Positions 7,774 through 14,706 of a stretch of 17,137 bases of DNA are shown here, one piece after another. Source of the stretch: an uncultured Atopobiaceae bacterium (GTDB lineage: Bacteria; Actinomycetota; Coriobacteriia; Coriobacteriales; Atopobiaceae); contig CALUJT010000015.1 of assembly GCA_944321005.1 (NCBI GenBank), positions 1 to 17,137 of the forward strand. Direction: 5' to 3'. The translations under genes and the position numbers were made by a program. Within the stretch, counting starts at the first letter, position 1. Each line of letters opens with the position of its first letter. The notes below the pieces were generated by a model. That model made no database searches. It saw nothing but the letters and a program-made list of their open reading frames with translations, and had not been told where the DNA came from.

Positions 7774-8821
7774 CGACTATCGCGAGGGCCTCGATGCCCT
7801 GTCTTTCTCGCCTGCCGAGAAGGACGAGCTGGTTGAGGGGCTCTTGGCGGCATCCGCCCCGCGGCGGCGCCCCTGGGTCGCTCGCGCCGCCGCAATCGCC
7901 GGGCTGGCGCTCGTGCTGGGGGCGGGTGCGGGCGTGGCGCGCGCCACGGGGGCCATCGACGCCGTGGCAGCCTACGTGGCCAGCGCCTTCTGGGGAGGCC
8001 AGGCGTCTGATGACGTTGTGGGGCAGGTGGGGCGCCCCCTCGGCGCGAGCGCCGCCTGCGACGGTGTGACGGTCACGGCGGAGGCGGTCTACGGGGACCG
8101 CTACGCCTTTGCCGTGGTCCTCTCCGTCAAACGGGAAGACGGGGAGGACTTCGAGGGACTGCTCGACTCCGCGAGCCCCTCGAGTCGCGGCCTCTGCTTC
8201 GGGAGCATGTCCCTCGAGGTCGATGGCGGCGAGAAGGACGTCGTCTCCTCGGGCTCCTTCTCTGACGCGGATCCAGGAGACAATGCCCGTGAGTTCGTGA
8301 TCTTGGCGAACGCCGGGATTGGGGAGGGGGGCGTGCAGGGCTCCACGGCACGGGTGACGCTGAGCGACCTCTACGTTCGCGGCGCTCATCCGGACGACCC
8401 CGACACCCCTCTGGCCGAGGGCGAGTGGAGCCTCGAGGTTCCCCTTGACTACGAGGACACCACCGTCGAGCTAAGTGCTGGGCAGGAGGTCGCGGTCGGG
8501 GGCGTCACCCTTACCGTGCGGGAGGCCGCGGTCGGGGGCGTCACCCTTACCGTGCGGGAGGCCGCGGTCTCGCCGCTCTCCGCGAGCTTCGTGTGCGAGG
8601 TGGGCTCCGGAGGCGCCGACCTGGCAAGTGCCCTCCCTGTGACCGTGACGCTCGTGGATGGAACCTCGTTTGAGGTGCTGAACGGGGGCTCTCAGGCGAG
8701 CCCGCGCCCGGACGGTGGCTTTGACGTCACCGTGGGCGTCATCTTCGACCGCATCCTCGACGTGAGCGACATCGCGAGCGTGGCGATCGGTGACGTGGTG
8801 ATCGAGGTTCCCCGCAGATAG
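7757..8821 (+). CDS. Membrane-anchored anti-sigma factor candidate, DUF4179-like
   Basis: The 354-residue product has a short cytoplasmic N-terminus (1-39) with acidic and Leu-rich helices, one membrane segment at about 41-61 (after a PRRRPW stop), and a large extracytoplasmic region rich in beta-strand patterns. This layout, and the 17-base overlap with the sigma gene, match DUF4179-type proteins that accompany ECF sigma factors and are thought to hold them inactive; the family call is from memory of this architecture. The N-terminal part would bind sigma and the outer part would sense an unknown signal. Residues 246-257 and 258-269 are identical 12-residue blocks (AVGGVTLTVREA), caused by an exact 36-bp tandem duplication. 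The ATG at 7757 follows AAGGAGG (7741-7747). If the sigma factor is really broken, this gene has lost its partner. Confidence 0.72.
   Translation: MKRVFDDYREGLDALSFSPAEKDELVEGLLAASAPRRRPWVARAAAIAGLALVLGAGAGVARATGAIDAVAAYVASAFWGGQASDDVVGQVGRPLGASAACDGVTVTAEAVYGDRYAFAVVLSVKREDGEDFEGLLDSASPSSRGLCFGSMSLEVDGGEKDVVSSGSFSDADPGDNAREFVILANAGIGEGGVQGSTARVTLSDLYVRGAHPDDPDTPLAEGEWSLEVPLDYEDTTVELSAGQEVAVGGVTLTVREAAVGGVTLTVREAAVSPLSASFVCEVGSGGADLASALPVTVTLVDGTSFEVLNGGSQASPRPDGGFDVTVGVIFDRILDVSDIASVAIGDVVIEVPRR
8491..8569 (+). repeat. Exact 36-bp tandem duplication inside the anti-sigma gene
   Basis: The 36-base unit starting GCGGTCGGGGGCGTCACCC occurs at 8492-8527 and again at 8528-8563 without a change, and the match runs on to 8569. 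It is in frame and adds one 12-residue block. Perfect identity implies a recent event or a slipped assembly. Confidence 0.95.
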
Positions 8822-8992
8822 TGCAGGGTCCTTCTCGAAAGCGCCTTCTCGCGGCGTCGAGTGAGGGGACGCTTCAGTATCTCGAGGGTCCCACTATGAT
8901 AAAATCTATAACAGATTGTGCGGGAATACCTGCTCTGGACCTTGTGCTGAGATGTCAAGACGAGTGTTGCCATCCGCTGTTGGGAGGTTGCC
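8822..8992 (+). promoter_or_regulatory. Leader of the lipoprotein gene with candidate promoter
   Basis: This 171-base gap contains an unusually AT-rich stretch around 8895-8917. TATGAT at 8895-8900 is a good -10 box, with TTCAGT (8873-8878) as a weak -35 at 16 bases. The octamer CCTTCTCG occurs twice, at 8830-8837 and 8844-8851. GGGAGG (8983-8988) is the SD of the next gene. No terminator with a T-run is visible after the anti-sigma gene. Confidence 0.35.
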
Positions 8993-9553
8993 ATGAACGA
9001 ACGTCACCGAGCCATCCTTGTCGCCGCCGTCCTCTCCCTGTCGCTTGTCGGGTGCACCGCTGGCCCGTCCACCTCTCTGGACGATGCGTCGGACGAGTCC
9101 TTCGCCATCGAGGGCACCGACGCGATGGAGGAACCGGCCGCCGACGACCAGATGGTGACGCAGAATCGGCCGGTTCTTTCCGACAGGGACGTCATGGCCT
9201 CGATGTCCTGCGTCGAGCTCGATGAGGAGGGGCTTGAGAGGCTCCGACACTTCGGGTGGTTCGATCGCGCCGTCTCGGTCGAGGTCGGCGAGGTGGATGG
9301 CACGACGTGGTGGGTCGTCGCCGCGGAGCGGGAAGTCGACGGCGGCCTTCAGGAGGCCCGGTACGAGTACCTCACCGACGCACTCGGCAAGGAGGGCACC
9401 CCTACGGCGGAGTGGCTCGACTCCGACGATGCCACGTGGATCGTGCTGGAGTCGGGCAACCCGTGGAAGAGCGTGGACTGGGATCACGATCAGCTCGTGA
9501 GGGCCCAGTCCGCCCTCACCCTCGCGCGAGAAACGCTCAGCAAGAGCGGGTAG
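8993..9553 (+). CDS. Small lipoprotein of unknown function
   Basis: The 186-residue product starts with a lipoprotein signal peptide: charged MNERHR, a hydrophobic stretch, and the lipobox LVGC with the lipidated cysteine at position 21. A low-complexity acidic and Ser/Thr linker follows (about 24-60), then a domain of about 120 residues with several Trp (GWF, TTWW, EWL, TWIV, NPWK, VDW) and many acidic residues. I do not recognise the domain. The ATG at 8993 follows GGGAGG at a suitable distance. The gene is in line with the sigma/anti-sigma pair but has its own candidate promoter, and it is enclosed with them between two copies of the same palindromic repeat. It may be a target of the sigma factor; nothing in the sequence proves that. 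Confidence 0.75.
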   Translation: MNERHRAILVAAVLSLSLVGCTAGPSTSLDDASDESFAIEGTDAMEEPAADDQMVTQNRPVLSDRDVMASMSCVELDEEGLERLRHFGWFDRAVSVEVGEVDGTTWWVVAAEREVDGGLQEARYEYLTDALGKEGTPTAEWLDSDDATWIVLESGNPWKSVDWDHDQLVRAQSALTLARETLSKSG

Positions 9554-9621
9554 TGCATAAAACGGGACGTGCCTGAAGCGTGCGAATTCTTGCACGTTTC
9601 AGGCACGTCCCCAAATGTGCA
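9554..9621. repeat. Palindromic interspersed repeat, copy 2
   Basis: A 20-bp stem pairs 9564-9583 with 9592-9611, with a single G-T wobble. The 48-base core differs from the repeat at 7135-7182 at only three positions and lies in the same orientation, judged by the loop (ATTCTTGCACG in both). Outer TGCAT and TGTGCA elements resemble the outer arms of copy 1. It sits between the stop codons of two convergent genes. Confidence 0.9.
9559..9611 (-). terminator. Possible intrinsic terminator of the hydrolase gene
   Basis: Read on the - strand, the 20-bp stem of palindromic repeat copy 2 is followed by GTTTTATG, a short T-run of the kind needed for intrinsic termination of the hydrolase gene. On the + strand the stem is followed by CAAATG and has no T-run, so termination would be one-sided. 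Confidence 0.45.
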
Positions 9622-9630
9622 AATGTGCGG

Positions 9631-11109
9631 CTAGAGCTCGAGCTCCCAGAGGTTGGACCAGCCGGGGAGGGGGAGGCCCGGGTAGGGGAGCCAGATTGGA
9701 TGGTACCGCACGAATCCACGGCTCGCGTAGAGCGCGTTGGCGGGCACGTTGGCCACGTTCGTGTTGAGGCGCACCACCTTGGCGCCCAGCTCGCGCGCGC
9801 CCAAGATGCCAGCGGCGATGAGCGCGTCCGCCACGTGGCGCCCACGCGCGGCGGGGTCGACGGCCAGCAGGTGCCAGCCGGCGACGTCCTTCTTGGCACG
9901 CCGCTTCCAGCTGGGCCCGCCGAGGCCGGAGGCACGTCCGTTGCCCATGGAAGCGTCTCGGTTCACCGCTACCGCGCCGAGAAGGGCGGCGTCGTCCGTG
10001 GGCCTGCCGTCGCGCACTCCCGAGCGCTCGAACGCGCCCCAGTACGCCCCTGAGGCGAGAAGCTCGTTCGCCATGCCCGCGGGCGGCCACACGTCCTGGA
10101 CCCAGCCCGAGGTCCCGGGCTCGGCGTCCACGTGGCGGTACAGCTCGTCGAGCTTCTCGGCCCAGAGGCCGGAGACGGGGACGCGGCAGACGGCGAGGTC
10201 GTCTGGGACCTCGACGCCGCGGGCCTCGTGGCACTCGTCGTTTCTCGCCACGCAGGCGAGGAGCTCGCGCGCCACCGCGGCGGGCGCCATCTTGGGGAGG
10301 TTGTGGTCGATGCCGGGCTCCACGACCTTGATCGCGCCGGGAATCGCGCTGACGATGCGGTCCGTCTCCTCGGGGAGGATCTCGTCGAACTCGCCCACCA
10401 TCACGGTCACGGGGCAGTCGATTCCCGCGAGCGATGCGGCGTCGATCTGCGGGTTGTCCACCATGAGCTGCAGGAGCTCCGCGATGCGGGCGGACTCGGC
10501 GGGGGAGGGCACGGGCGTGCCGTCCTCCAGCACGGCGCCCTCGTAGCCCTCCTCGGCCCAGCGGCGGTTCTCAGCGGCGGCGAAGGCCATCCAGTCCGTG
10601 TCCTCCTGCGGCAGCCCGGCGGGCGTGAGGTTGGCGCCGAGCGCGGTGAGGCTGAGCACGTGCGCGCCCCAGTCGCGCGCGAGGAGAAGCCCCAGGATGC
10701 CCCCGTCGGAGAAGCCGAGCACGTGGACCTGCGGCACGCCCAGTCGCGAGCAGACCTCTACGGCATCCGCAGCCATGAGCTCGTAGGTGAGCGGGGCGGC
10801 GCCGCGCGTCGAGGCACCCTGGGAGCGCGAGTCCACGGCGGCGACCGAGCGTCCGCTCGCGCAGACGGCGTCGATCACGGGGCCGAAGATGCCGTGCTCC
10901 TCGCCGTTGCCGTGCAGCATGAGGACGGGCGGCACCTGCAGGTCCACGCCGAAGGGCGTTCCCGGCGCGTCCGTCACGCCCTCGGGCGCGTAGACCCACG
11001 CCACGATGGTGGCGCCGTCCGGCATGGGGCACTCCACGCGCGCGGCGAGCGGCGTCTGCGGCAGCGCGTACGGGCGCGGGACGTGCACGGGCGGGAACTC
11101 GACGGACAT
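9631..11109 (-). CDS. Alpha/beta hydrolase fused to a C-terminal GNAT-like domain
   Basis: This 492-residue cytoplasmic protein appears to have two parts. Residues about 25-290 are an alpha/beta hydrolase: oxyanion-side HGNGEEHG (66-73), nucleophile elbow GFSDGG with S134, likely acid D242 in VGEFDEILPEE, and likely base H269 in GIDHNLPKM. Residues about 300-480 resemble a GNAT acetyltransferase, with an AVNRD strand, the acetyl-CoA-binding-like stretch LLAVDPAARGRHVADALIAAG (414-434) and the common ending NVPANALYASRGFVRY (454-469). Substrates are unknown. The ATG at 11109 follows AAAGGA on the - strand. It lies 80 bases downstream of the tRNA ligase gene in the same direction, so the two may share a transcript. 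Its end converges on the lipoprotein gene. The hydrolase half is sure, the GNAT half likely. Confidence 0.8.
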   Translation of the reverse strand: MSVEFPPVHVPRPYALPQTPLAARVECPMPDGATIVAWVYAPEGVTDAPGTPFGVDLQVPPVLMLHGNGEEHGIFGPVIDAVCASGRSVAAVDSRSQGASTRGAAPLTYELMAADAVEVCSRLGVPQVHVLGFSDGGILGLLLARDWGAHVLSLTALGANLTPAGLPQEDTDWMAFAAAENRRWAEEGYEGAVLEDGTPVPSPAESARIAELLQLMVDNPQIDAASLAGIDCPVTVMVGEFDEILPEETDRIVSAIPGAIKVVEPGIDHNLPKMAPAAVARELLACVARNDECHEARGVEVPDDLAVCRVPVSGLWAEKLDELYRHVDAEPGTSGWVQDVWPPAGMANELLASGAYWGAFERSGVRDGRPTDDAALLGAVAVNRDASMGNGRASGLGGPSWKRRAKKDVAGWHLLAVDPAARGRHVADALIAAGILGARELGAKVVRLNTNVANVPANALYASRGFVRYHPIWLPYPGLPLPGWSNLWELEL

Positions 11110-11145
11110 ACCGGATCCTTTCGGTCACGTGTTCGAACGGTCTGA

Positions 11146-11189
11146 CGAGAAGGTCCGGCGCTCGGACAGTCCTCGCCCCGCCCTTCTCG
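11146..11189. repeat. Hairpin carrying a segment repeated near queA
   Basis: CGAGAAGG (11146-11153) pairs with CCTTCTCG (11182-11189), and GGCG (11157-11160) can pair with CGCC (11174-11177) inside. Bases 11144-11177 match the reverse complement of 15853-15886 at 29 of 34 positions. The structure overlaps the very end of the tRNA ligase gene (stop at 11190-11192) and lies in the leader of the hydrolase gene. No T-run follows on the - strand, so read-through is possible. Confidence 0.7.
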
Positions 11190-13211
11190 CTACTTGGAGC
11201 GAACCTGCGACGGGTGCTTCTCGAAGAAGTCGTAGCGCGGGGGCAGGGGCACGATCTTGTGCTGCTCGGGCGTCTCTCCGATCGCGGCCGCAAGCTCCAC
11301 CGGACCCTCGAACGCGTGCTCCCAGCTGAAGAACAGCTCCGCCGAGAAGCCCATGTGCTCGCAGATCTTCTCGCAGCCGGAGGGCACGGCGGGGTGCATG
11401 AGCAGCGCCGTCGTGCGAAGCGCCACAAAGGCGTCGGCCAGGGCCTGCTCGTAGGCGTCATCGTCGCCCTTGGCGGCCTTGGAGGCCTCGTCCCAGCGCT
11501 TGTTGGCGGCGCGGCAGAACTCCTCGGCCACGGCAAGGGCGCCGTGCGCGTCGAACTCGTAGGCCCGGCGCTCGAAGGCGAGCGCGGCCTCCCGCGCGGC
11601 GTCTACGGCGTCGGCCGCGGGCGCGGCGGCGGGCAGGTGCGCGTCGCAGACGTTTGCCGCGCCGTAGAAGCAGCTGCGGGCGAGGCGGTTGAAGATGTTT
11701 GTCAGGAAGGCGCTCTCCTTGAGGGCGGGGTCCACCACGCGCGGGTCGTCGCGCACGAGCACGTCCTCGCCGGTCTTCTTGTCCTTGTGGGAGACGGAGG
11801 TGTCAAAGGCCTTGGGGTTGAAGGAGACGGCCTTCTGGTCCAGTCCGAGCGAGAGCCAGTGGGCGCGCAGCTGCTCGGGGGTGTAGGCGTCCAGGAGCTC
11901 CGCGGCCATGGGGGGCACGATCTTGCCGGAGCTCGAGGCCTTCTTGTTCATGAAGAGGATGTGGTAGTTGGCCACGGGCACGTCCTGCGTGAGCCCCCAG
12001 CCGAGCGCCTCCCAGAGGGCCGGCTGCGCCACGCAGTAGAAGTAGATGTTGTCCTGGCCGATGAACTGGTAGACGCGGGCGTCCTCGGAGCACCACCAGT
12101 CGTGCCAGTCGCGGCTGGAGTGGCGGCCCTCCGGTGCCAGCGAGAGCGCGGTCTGCGTGAACGAGATGGGCGCCCAGAGGCTCTCCGGCCACACCCACAC
12201 GGTGAGCCCGGAGCTGCCCTCGAGCTCGGGCGCGTGCACGCCCCACTCGATGTTGCCGGTGATGCGCAGCGGCAGCAGGCACTTGCCCGTGCGGAAGCGG
12301 ACGCCCGCGGCGTCGAGGACCTCGCGGGCCTCGTCGCGCGCCTCCCATCCGGAGAAGGTGAGCGAGAAGGACTGCTGGCCCTTCTCGGCCTCCGCGAGCA
12401 CGTGCTCGGGGAGCTTGTCCGCCACGGCGTCGTAGGCCTCGCGGAACTTTGTCTGGACGTAGATCACGGGGTCGACGAGGCTCTCGCGCACGGTCTTGGT
12501 CACGACGGCGCGGACCTGCGGGTCGAGGTCCCACTCGTCCATGAGGCGCTCGAGCTCCTCGCGGAAGGCGGGGAGGTCGAAGTACCAGTTGTCCACCGGG
12601 CGAAGCTCCGGCGTGGTGCCGGTGAGCTGCGAGACGGGGGCGATGAGCTCCTCGGGGTCGAACTGGTGGCCGAGGTCGCACTCGTCCGCGTAGGCCTTCT
12701 CGGACTTGCAGCCGCGCACGGGGCAGCGCCCCTGCACCTGGCGACCGTTCAGGAAGGTGCCCGCCTCGACGTCAAAGAACTGGCGCGTGGTGCGGCGGTG
12801 CAGGTAGCCGCGCTCGTGCAGGCGGCGGATCAGCTCGTCCGTGAGGCGGGCGTGCACGTCGCGCGCGGGCTCGAGGCCAGATCCCGCGAAGAGGTCGAGC
12901 GAGATGCCGTATGCGTCGAGCGCCGCCTTCTGGGCGTCGTGGTTCGCGCGCACGTAGTCCTCGATCGTGCCGGCGTAGCCCTCGTTCTCCACCTTCTTGC
13001 GGAAGCCCTCCGCGATGGGGGAGCCGTAGCAGTCCGTGCCGGAGACGAAGAGCACGTTCTCGGGCCCGATGCGGTCGCGCAGGAAGCGCGCGAAGAAGTC
13101 CGCGGGGACGAAGACGCCGCCGATGTGGCCGAAGTGCAGGTTCTTGTTGCCGTACGGCATGCCGCCGGTGATGACGGCGCGGCGGGGGAAGCTCGGTCGG
13201 GTTTCGGGCAT
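11190..13211 (-). CDS. Methionyl-tRNA-synthetase-like class I tRNA ligase
   Basis: The 673-residue protein has the class I synthetase fold in the MetG arrangement: the HIGH-type motif HFGH (26-29) after MPYGNKNL, a zinc-knuckle insertion, the GNIEWGVHAPEL block (319-330), and an anticodon-binding helical domain (LTNIFNRL, 503-510). Several key motifs deviate. The KMSKS loop reads KASSS (424-428). GTDEHG of typical MetRS is GTDCYG (58-63). The knuckle is C163-x4-C168-x9-C178-x3-H182 rather than two CxxC pairs. The usual VWFDAPIGY pocket is VWVWPESLWAP. It may be a divergent MetRS, possibly beside a standard copy elsewhere, or have another role. The ATG at 13211 has a clean AAGGAG seven bases upstream. 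I would not assign metG without checking for a second synthetase. Confidence 0.85.
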   Translation of the reverse strand: MPETRPSFPRRAVITGGMPYGNKNLHFGHIGGVFVPADFFARFLRDRIGPENVLFVSGTDCYGSPIAEGFRKKVENEGYAGTIEDYVRANHDAQKAALDAYGISLDLFAGSGLEPARDVHARLTDELIRRLHERGYLHRRTTRQFFDVEAGTFLNGRQVQGRCPVRGCKSEKAYADECDLGHQFDPEELIAPVSQLTGTTPELRPVDNWYFDLPAFREELERLMDEWDLDPQVRAVVTKTVRESLVDPVIYVQTKFREAYDAVADKLPEHVLAEAEKGQQSFSLTFSGWEARDEAREVLDAAGVRFRTGKCLLPLRITGNIEWGVHAPELEGSSGLTVWVWPESLWAPISFTQTALSLAPEGRHSSRDWHDWWCSEDARVYQFIGQDNIYFYCVAQPALWEALGWGLTQDVPVANYHILFMNKKASSSGKIVPPMAAELLDAYTPEQLRAHWLSLGLDQKAVSFNPKAFDTSVSHKDKKTGEDVLVRDDPRVVDPALKESAFLTNIFNRLARSCFYGAANVCDAHLPAAAPAADAVDAAREAALAFERRAYEFDAHGALAVAEEFCRAANKRWDEASKAAKGDDDAYEQALADAFVALRTTALLMHPAVPSGCEKICEHMGFSAELFFSWEHAFEGPVELAAAIGETPEQHKIVPLPPRYDFFEKHPSQVRSK

Positions 13212-13247
13212 GTGCGCTCCTTATGGGACGGGTTCAGCCTTTCCATT

Positions 13248-13274
13248 TTGGCACTTCTTCCCATGGGGTACCAT
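13248..13274 (+). promoter_or_regulatory. Candidate promoter of the DUF3267 gene, possibly leaderless
   Basis: TTGGCA (13248-13253) and TACCAT (13269-13274) form a possible -35/-10 pair with a short 15-base spacer. Transcription would then begin about at the ATG at 13281, giving a leaderless message. That would fit the lack of a good SD. A small inverted repeat, CATGG-GGTA-CCATG (13262-13275), overlaps it and could be an operator. Confidence 0.3.
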
Positions 13275-13280
13275 GAGCAC

Positions 13281-13823
13281 ATGCAAAAGATAGCCTCTCT
13301 GGACATTCTGGGTGACGAGGACCTGCAGCGTCGGGTCGTGCGGGTCTCGCTTATTGCGGCGGGGGCCACGGCGCTCGCCGCCGCCGTCGCCGGCGTGGCG
13401 ACGGGCGCGCGCGAGGTCTCCTCCGTCCTCTGGTGGGCGGCGCTGGCCCTGGGCTGCCTCGTGCCGCTGCCCGTCCATGAGCTCGTGCACGGCGCTGCCT
13501 TCAAGCTGCTCTGCCCGGGCTGCCGCGTGTCCTTTGGCCTCCAGGACGCCTTCCTCTACACCAAGACCGACGGCGCGGTGGCGCCGCGCGGCCGCATGGC
13601 GGCCGTGCTCCTGGCGCCGGCGGTGCTGGTGACGGCGGGCGTCGCGGCGGCGGCGCTCGCGGCGGGGTGCCCGGTGCTCGCGGTTCTTCTCGCCGGGTTC
13701 CACCTCTCCGGCTGCGCCGGCGACGCGCTCATGGCCCGGGCCGCGCTCCTTGATCCCCGCTGCACCCACGTTCGCGACACGGACGTGGGAATCGACCTAC
13801 TCTCGAGGGAGGTGGGGCCATGA
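13281..13823 (+). CDS. DUF3267 family membrane protein with HExxH motif
   Basis: The 180-residue product is an integral membrane protein with about four hydrophobic segments (roughly 22-41, 47-65, 107-128, 132-150). The second is followed by HELVHG (66-71), an HExxH zinc-protease-like motif placed as in DUF3267 proteins, which are thought to be related to site-2-type zincins. A later FHLSGCAGDALMAR segment has the small and acidic residues often seen near such sites. No substrate is known. I chose ATG 13281; ATG 13263 in the same frame would add six residues (MGYHEH), and neither start has a strong SD. The gene is divergent from the tRNA ligase gene, and its stop overlaps the queH start as ATGA, so the two are probably co-translated although no functional link is known. 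Confidence 0.75.
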   Translation: MQKIASLDILGDEDLQRRVVRVSLIAAGATALAAAVAGVATGAREVSSVLWWAALALGCLVPLPVHELVHGAAFKLLCPGCRVSFGLQDAFLYTKTDGAVAPRGRMAAVLLAPAVLVTAGVAAAALAAGCPVLAVLLAGFHLSGCAGDALMARAALLDPRCTHVRDTDVGIDLLSREVGP

Positions 13824-14416
13824 CGCCGCTCTTGCTCCACGCGTGCTGCGGGCCGTGCTCGCTCGAGCCGGTGCGCCTCCTGCGCGTGGAGGGCTTCGAG
13901 CCCACCATCCTCTGGACCAACCCCAACATCCAGCCGCTCTCCGAGCACGTCCGGCGCCTGGACACCCTGCGGGCCTGGGCCTCGGACGTCGCCCGCGTGG
14001 ACGTGATCGTTGCCGGCGACGACCGCGCGGCCTGGGAGCGCGCCTGCGCCCCGGCCGGCTTCGACCGCGAGCGACGCTGCCGCGCCTGCTACGCGCTGCG
14101 CCTGGAGGAGGCGTGCCGCGTCGCGCGCGAGCGGGGCTTCGAGCACGTCTCCACCACGCTCGCGGTCTCGCCGTACCAGCTCTTCGACGCCTGCGGCGAG
14201 ATCCTCCGCGCGGCCGCGGCGCGCCACGGCCTCACGCCCGTGTGGCGCGACTTCCGCCCGCTCTACCCCGAGGCCACGCGCGAGTCCCGTGAGCTGGGCA
14301 TGTACCGCCAGAACTACTGCGGCTGCCGCTTCTCCGCGGCGGAGGCCGCCATCGAGCGCCACGAGGCGCGTGACGCCCGCAGGGCCGCCAAAGCCGCCGC
14401 ACGGGCAGGCGCGTAG
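13820..14416 (+). CDS. queH: Epoxyqueuosine reductase QueH
   Basis: QueH (formerly DUF208) reduces epoxyqueuosine to queuosine in the wobble position of GUN-anticodon tRNAs and replaces the unrelated cobalamin enzyme QueG. The 198-residue protein has the family's cysteine pattern: HACCGPC (7-13; C9, C10, C13), RRCRACY (C87, C90), and YRQNYCGCRFS (162-172; C167, C169), which bind iron-sulfur and other metal centres. The TTLAVSPYQ block (112-120) is also typical. The ATG at 13820 overlaps the upstream stop and follows GAGGGAGGTGG (13805-13815). QueA, which makes the substrate of this enzyme on the tRNA, is encoded 1.5 kb downstream beyond corA. The C-terminal Ala/Arg-rich tail (about 180-198) is probably disordered. 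Confidence 0.93.
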   Translation: MTPLLLHACCGPCSLEPVRLLRVEGFEPTILWTNPNIQPLSEHVRRLDTLRAWASDVARVDVIVAGDDRAAWERACAPAGFDRERRCRACYALRLEEACRVARERGFEHVSTTLAVSPYQLFDACGEILRAAAARHGLTPVWRDFRPLYPEATRESRELGMYRQNYCGCRFSAAEAAIERHEARDARRAAKAAARAGA

Positions 14417-14447
14417 GCGGGGCGCGGGCATCGTCCTCAGCCCGTCC

Positions 14448-14521
14448 TCGATCACCATGTCTCTCCGGACAAAACCACCCCTCGCGAGGGCGGGTTCTGT
14501 CCGGAGAAACATGGTGATTGA
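14448..14521. repeat. 37-bp imperfect palindrome without spacer after queH
   Basis: Bases 14448-14484 pair with 14485-14521 around the centre CTCGCGAG, with four mismatches and one G-T pair. The best parts are TCTCCGGACA against TGTCCGGAGA and ATCACCATG against CATGGTGAT. It is unlike the other palindromes in sequence but similar in size. No T-run follows on either strand, so it is not a typical intrinsic terminator, though it directly follows queH. Confidence 0.9.
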
Positions 14522-14629
14522 AGCACGCGGCGAATGAGGCTGGCGGGCGGCGACTGCTCCGCCGCCCGGCGTCGGTCCCGGATCGCCGCGGCACGCCCCC
14601 TGGTGTAAGGATTTGGCAAGGGCGCCCGC

Positions 14630-14700
14630 CCGTCCTTCTCGCCCGTCGCCCCGTGGGCTACCGTGGTGGGGCCCGCAACCCCAGGAGGCGAGAAGGACGG
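14630..14700 (+). promoter_or_regulatory. Inverted repeat spanning the corA leader and SD
   Basis: CCGTCCTTCTCGCC (14630-14643) and GGCGAGAAGGACGG (14687-14700) are exact reverse complements, 14 bp, around 43 bases. The right arm contains GAAGGA (14692-14697), the only well-placed SD for the corA ATG at 14707. If the left arm is transcribed, the hairpin would hide the SD. TACCGT (14659-14664) is a possible -10 box inside the loop; if that is the promoter, the repeat would act on DNA instead, as an operator. I see no M-box riboswitch features. Confidence 0.5.
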
Positions 14701-14706
14701 TGTGAG

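Noticed and set aside
9599..10234. Arg/Pro-rich - strand frame overlapping the hydrolase gene
   Set aside because: Wrong-frame shadow; the 492-residue frame carries the catalytic motifs throughout.
11214..13280. Long + strand open frame running into the DUF3267 gene
   Set aside because: It is the shadow of the tRNA ligase gene; only the part from 13281 has recognisable protein features.
14613..14618. TTGGCA as the corA -35 box
   Set aside because: No -10-like hexamer at a usable distance; the nearest candidate, TACCGT, is 40 bases away.
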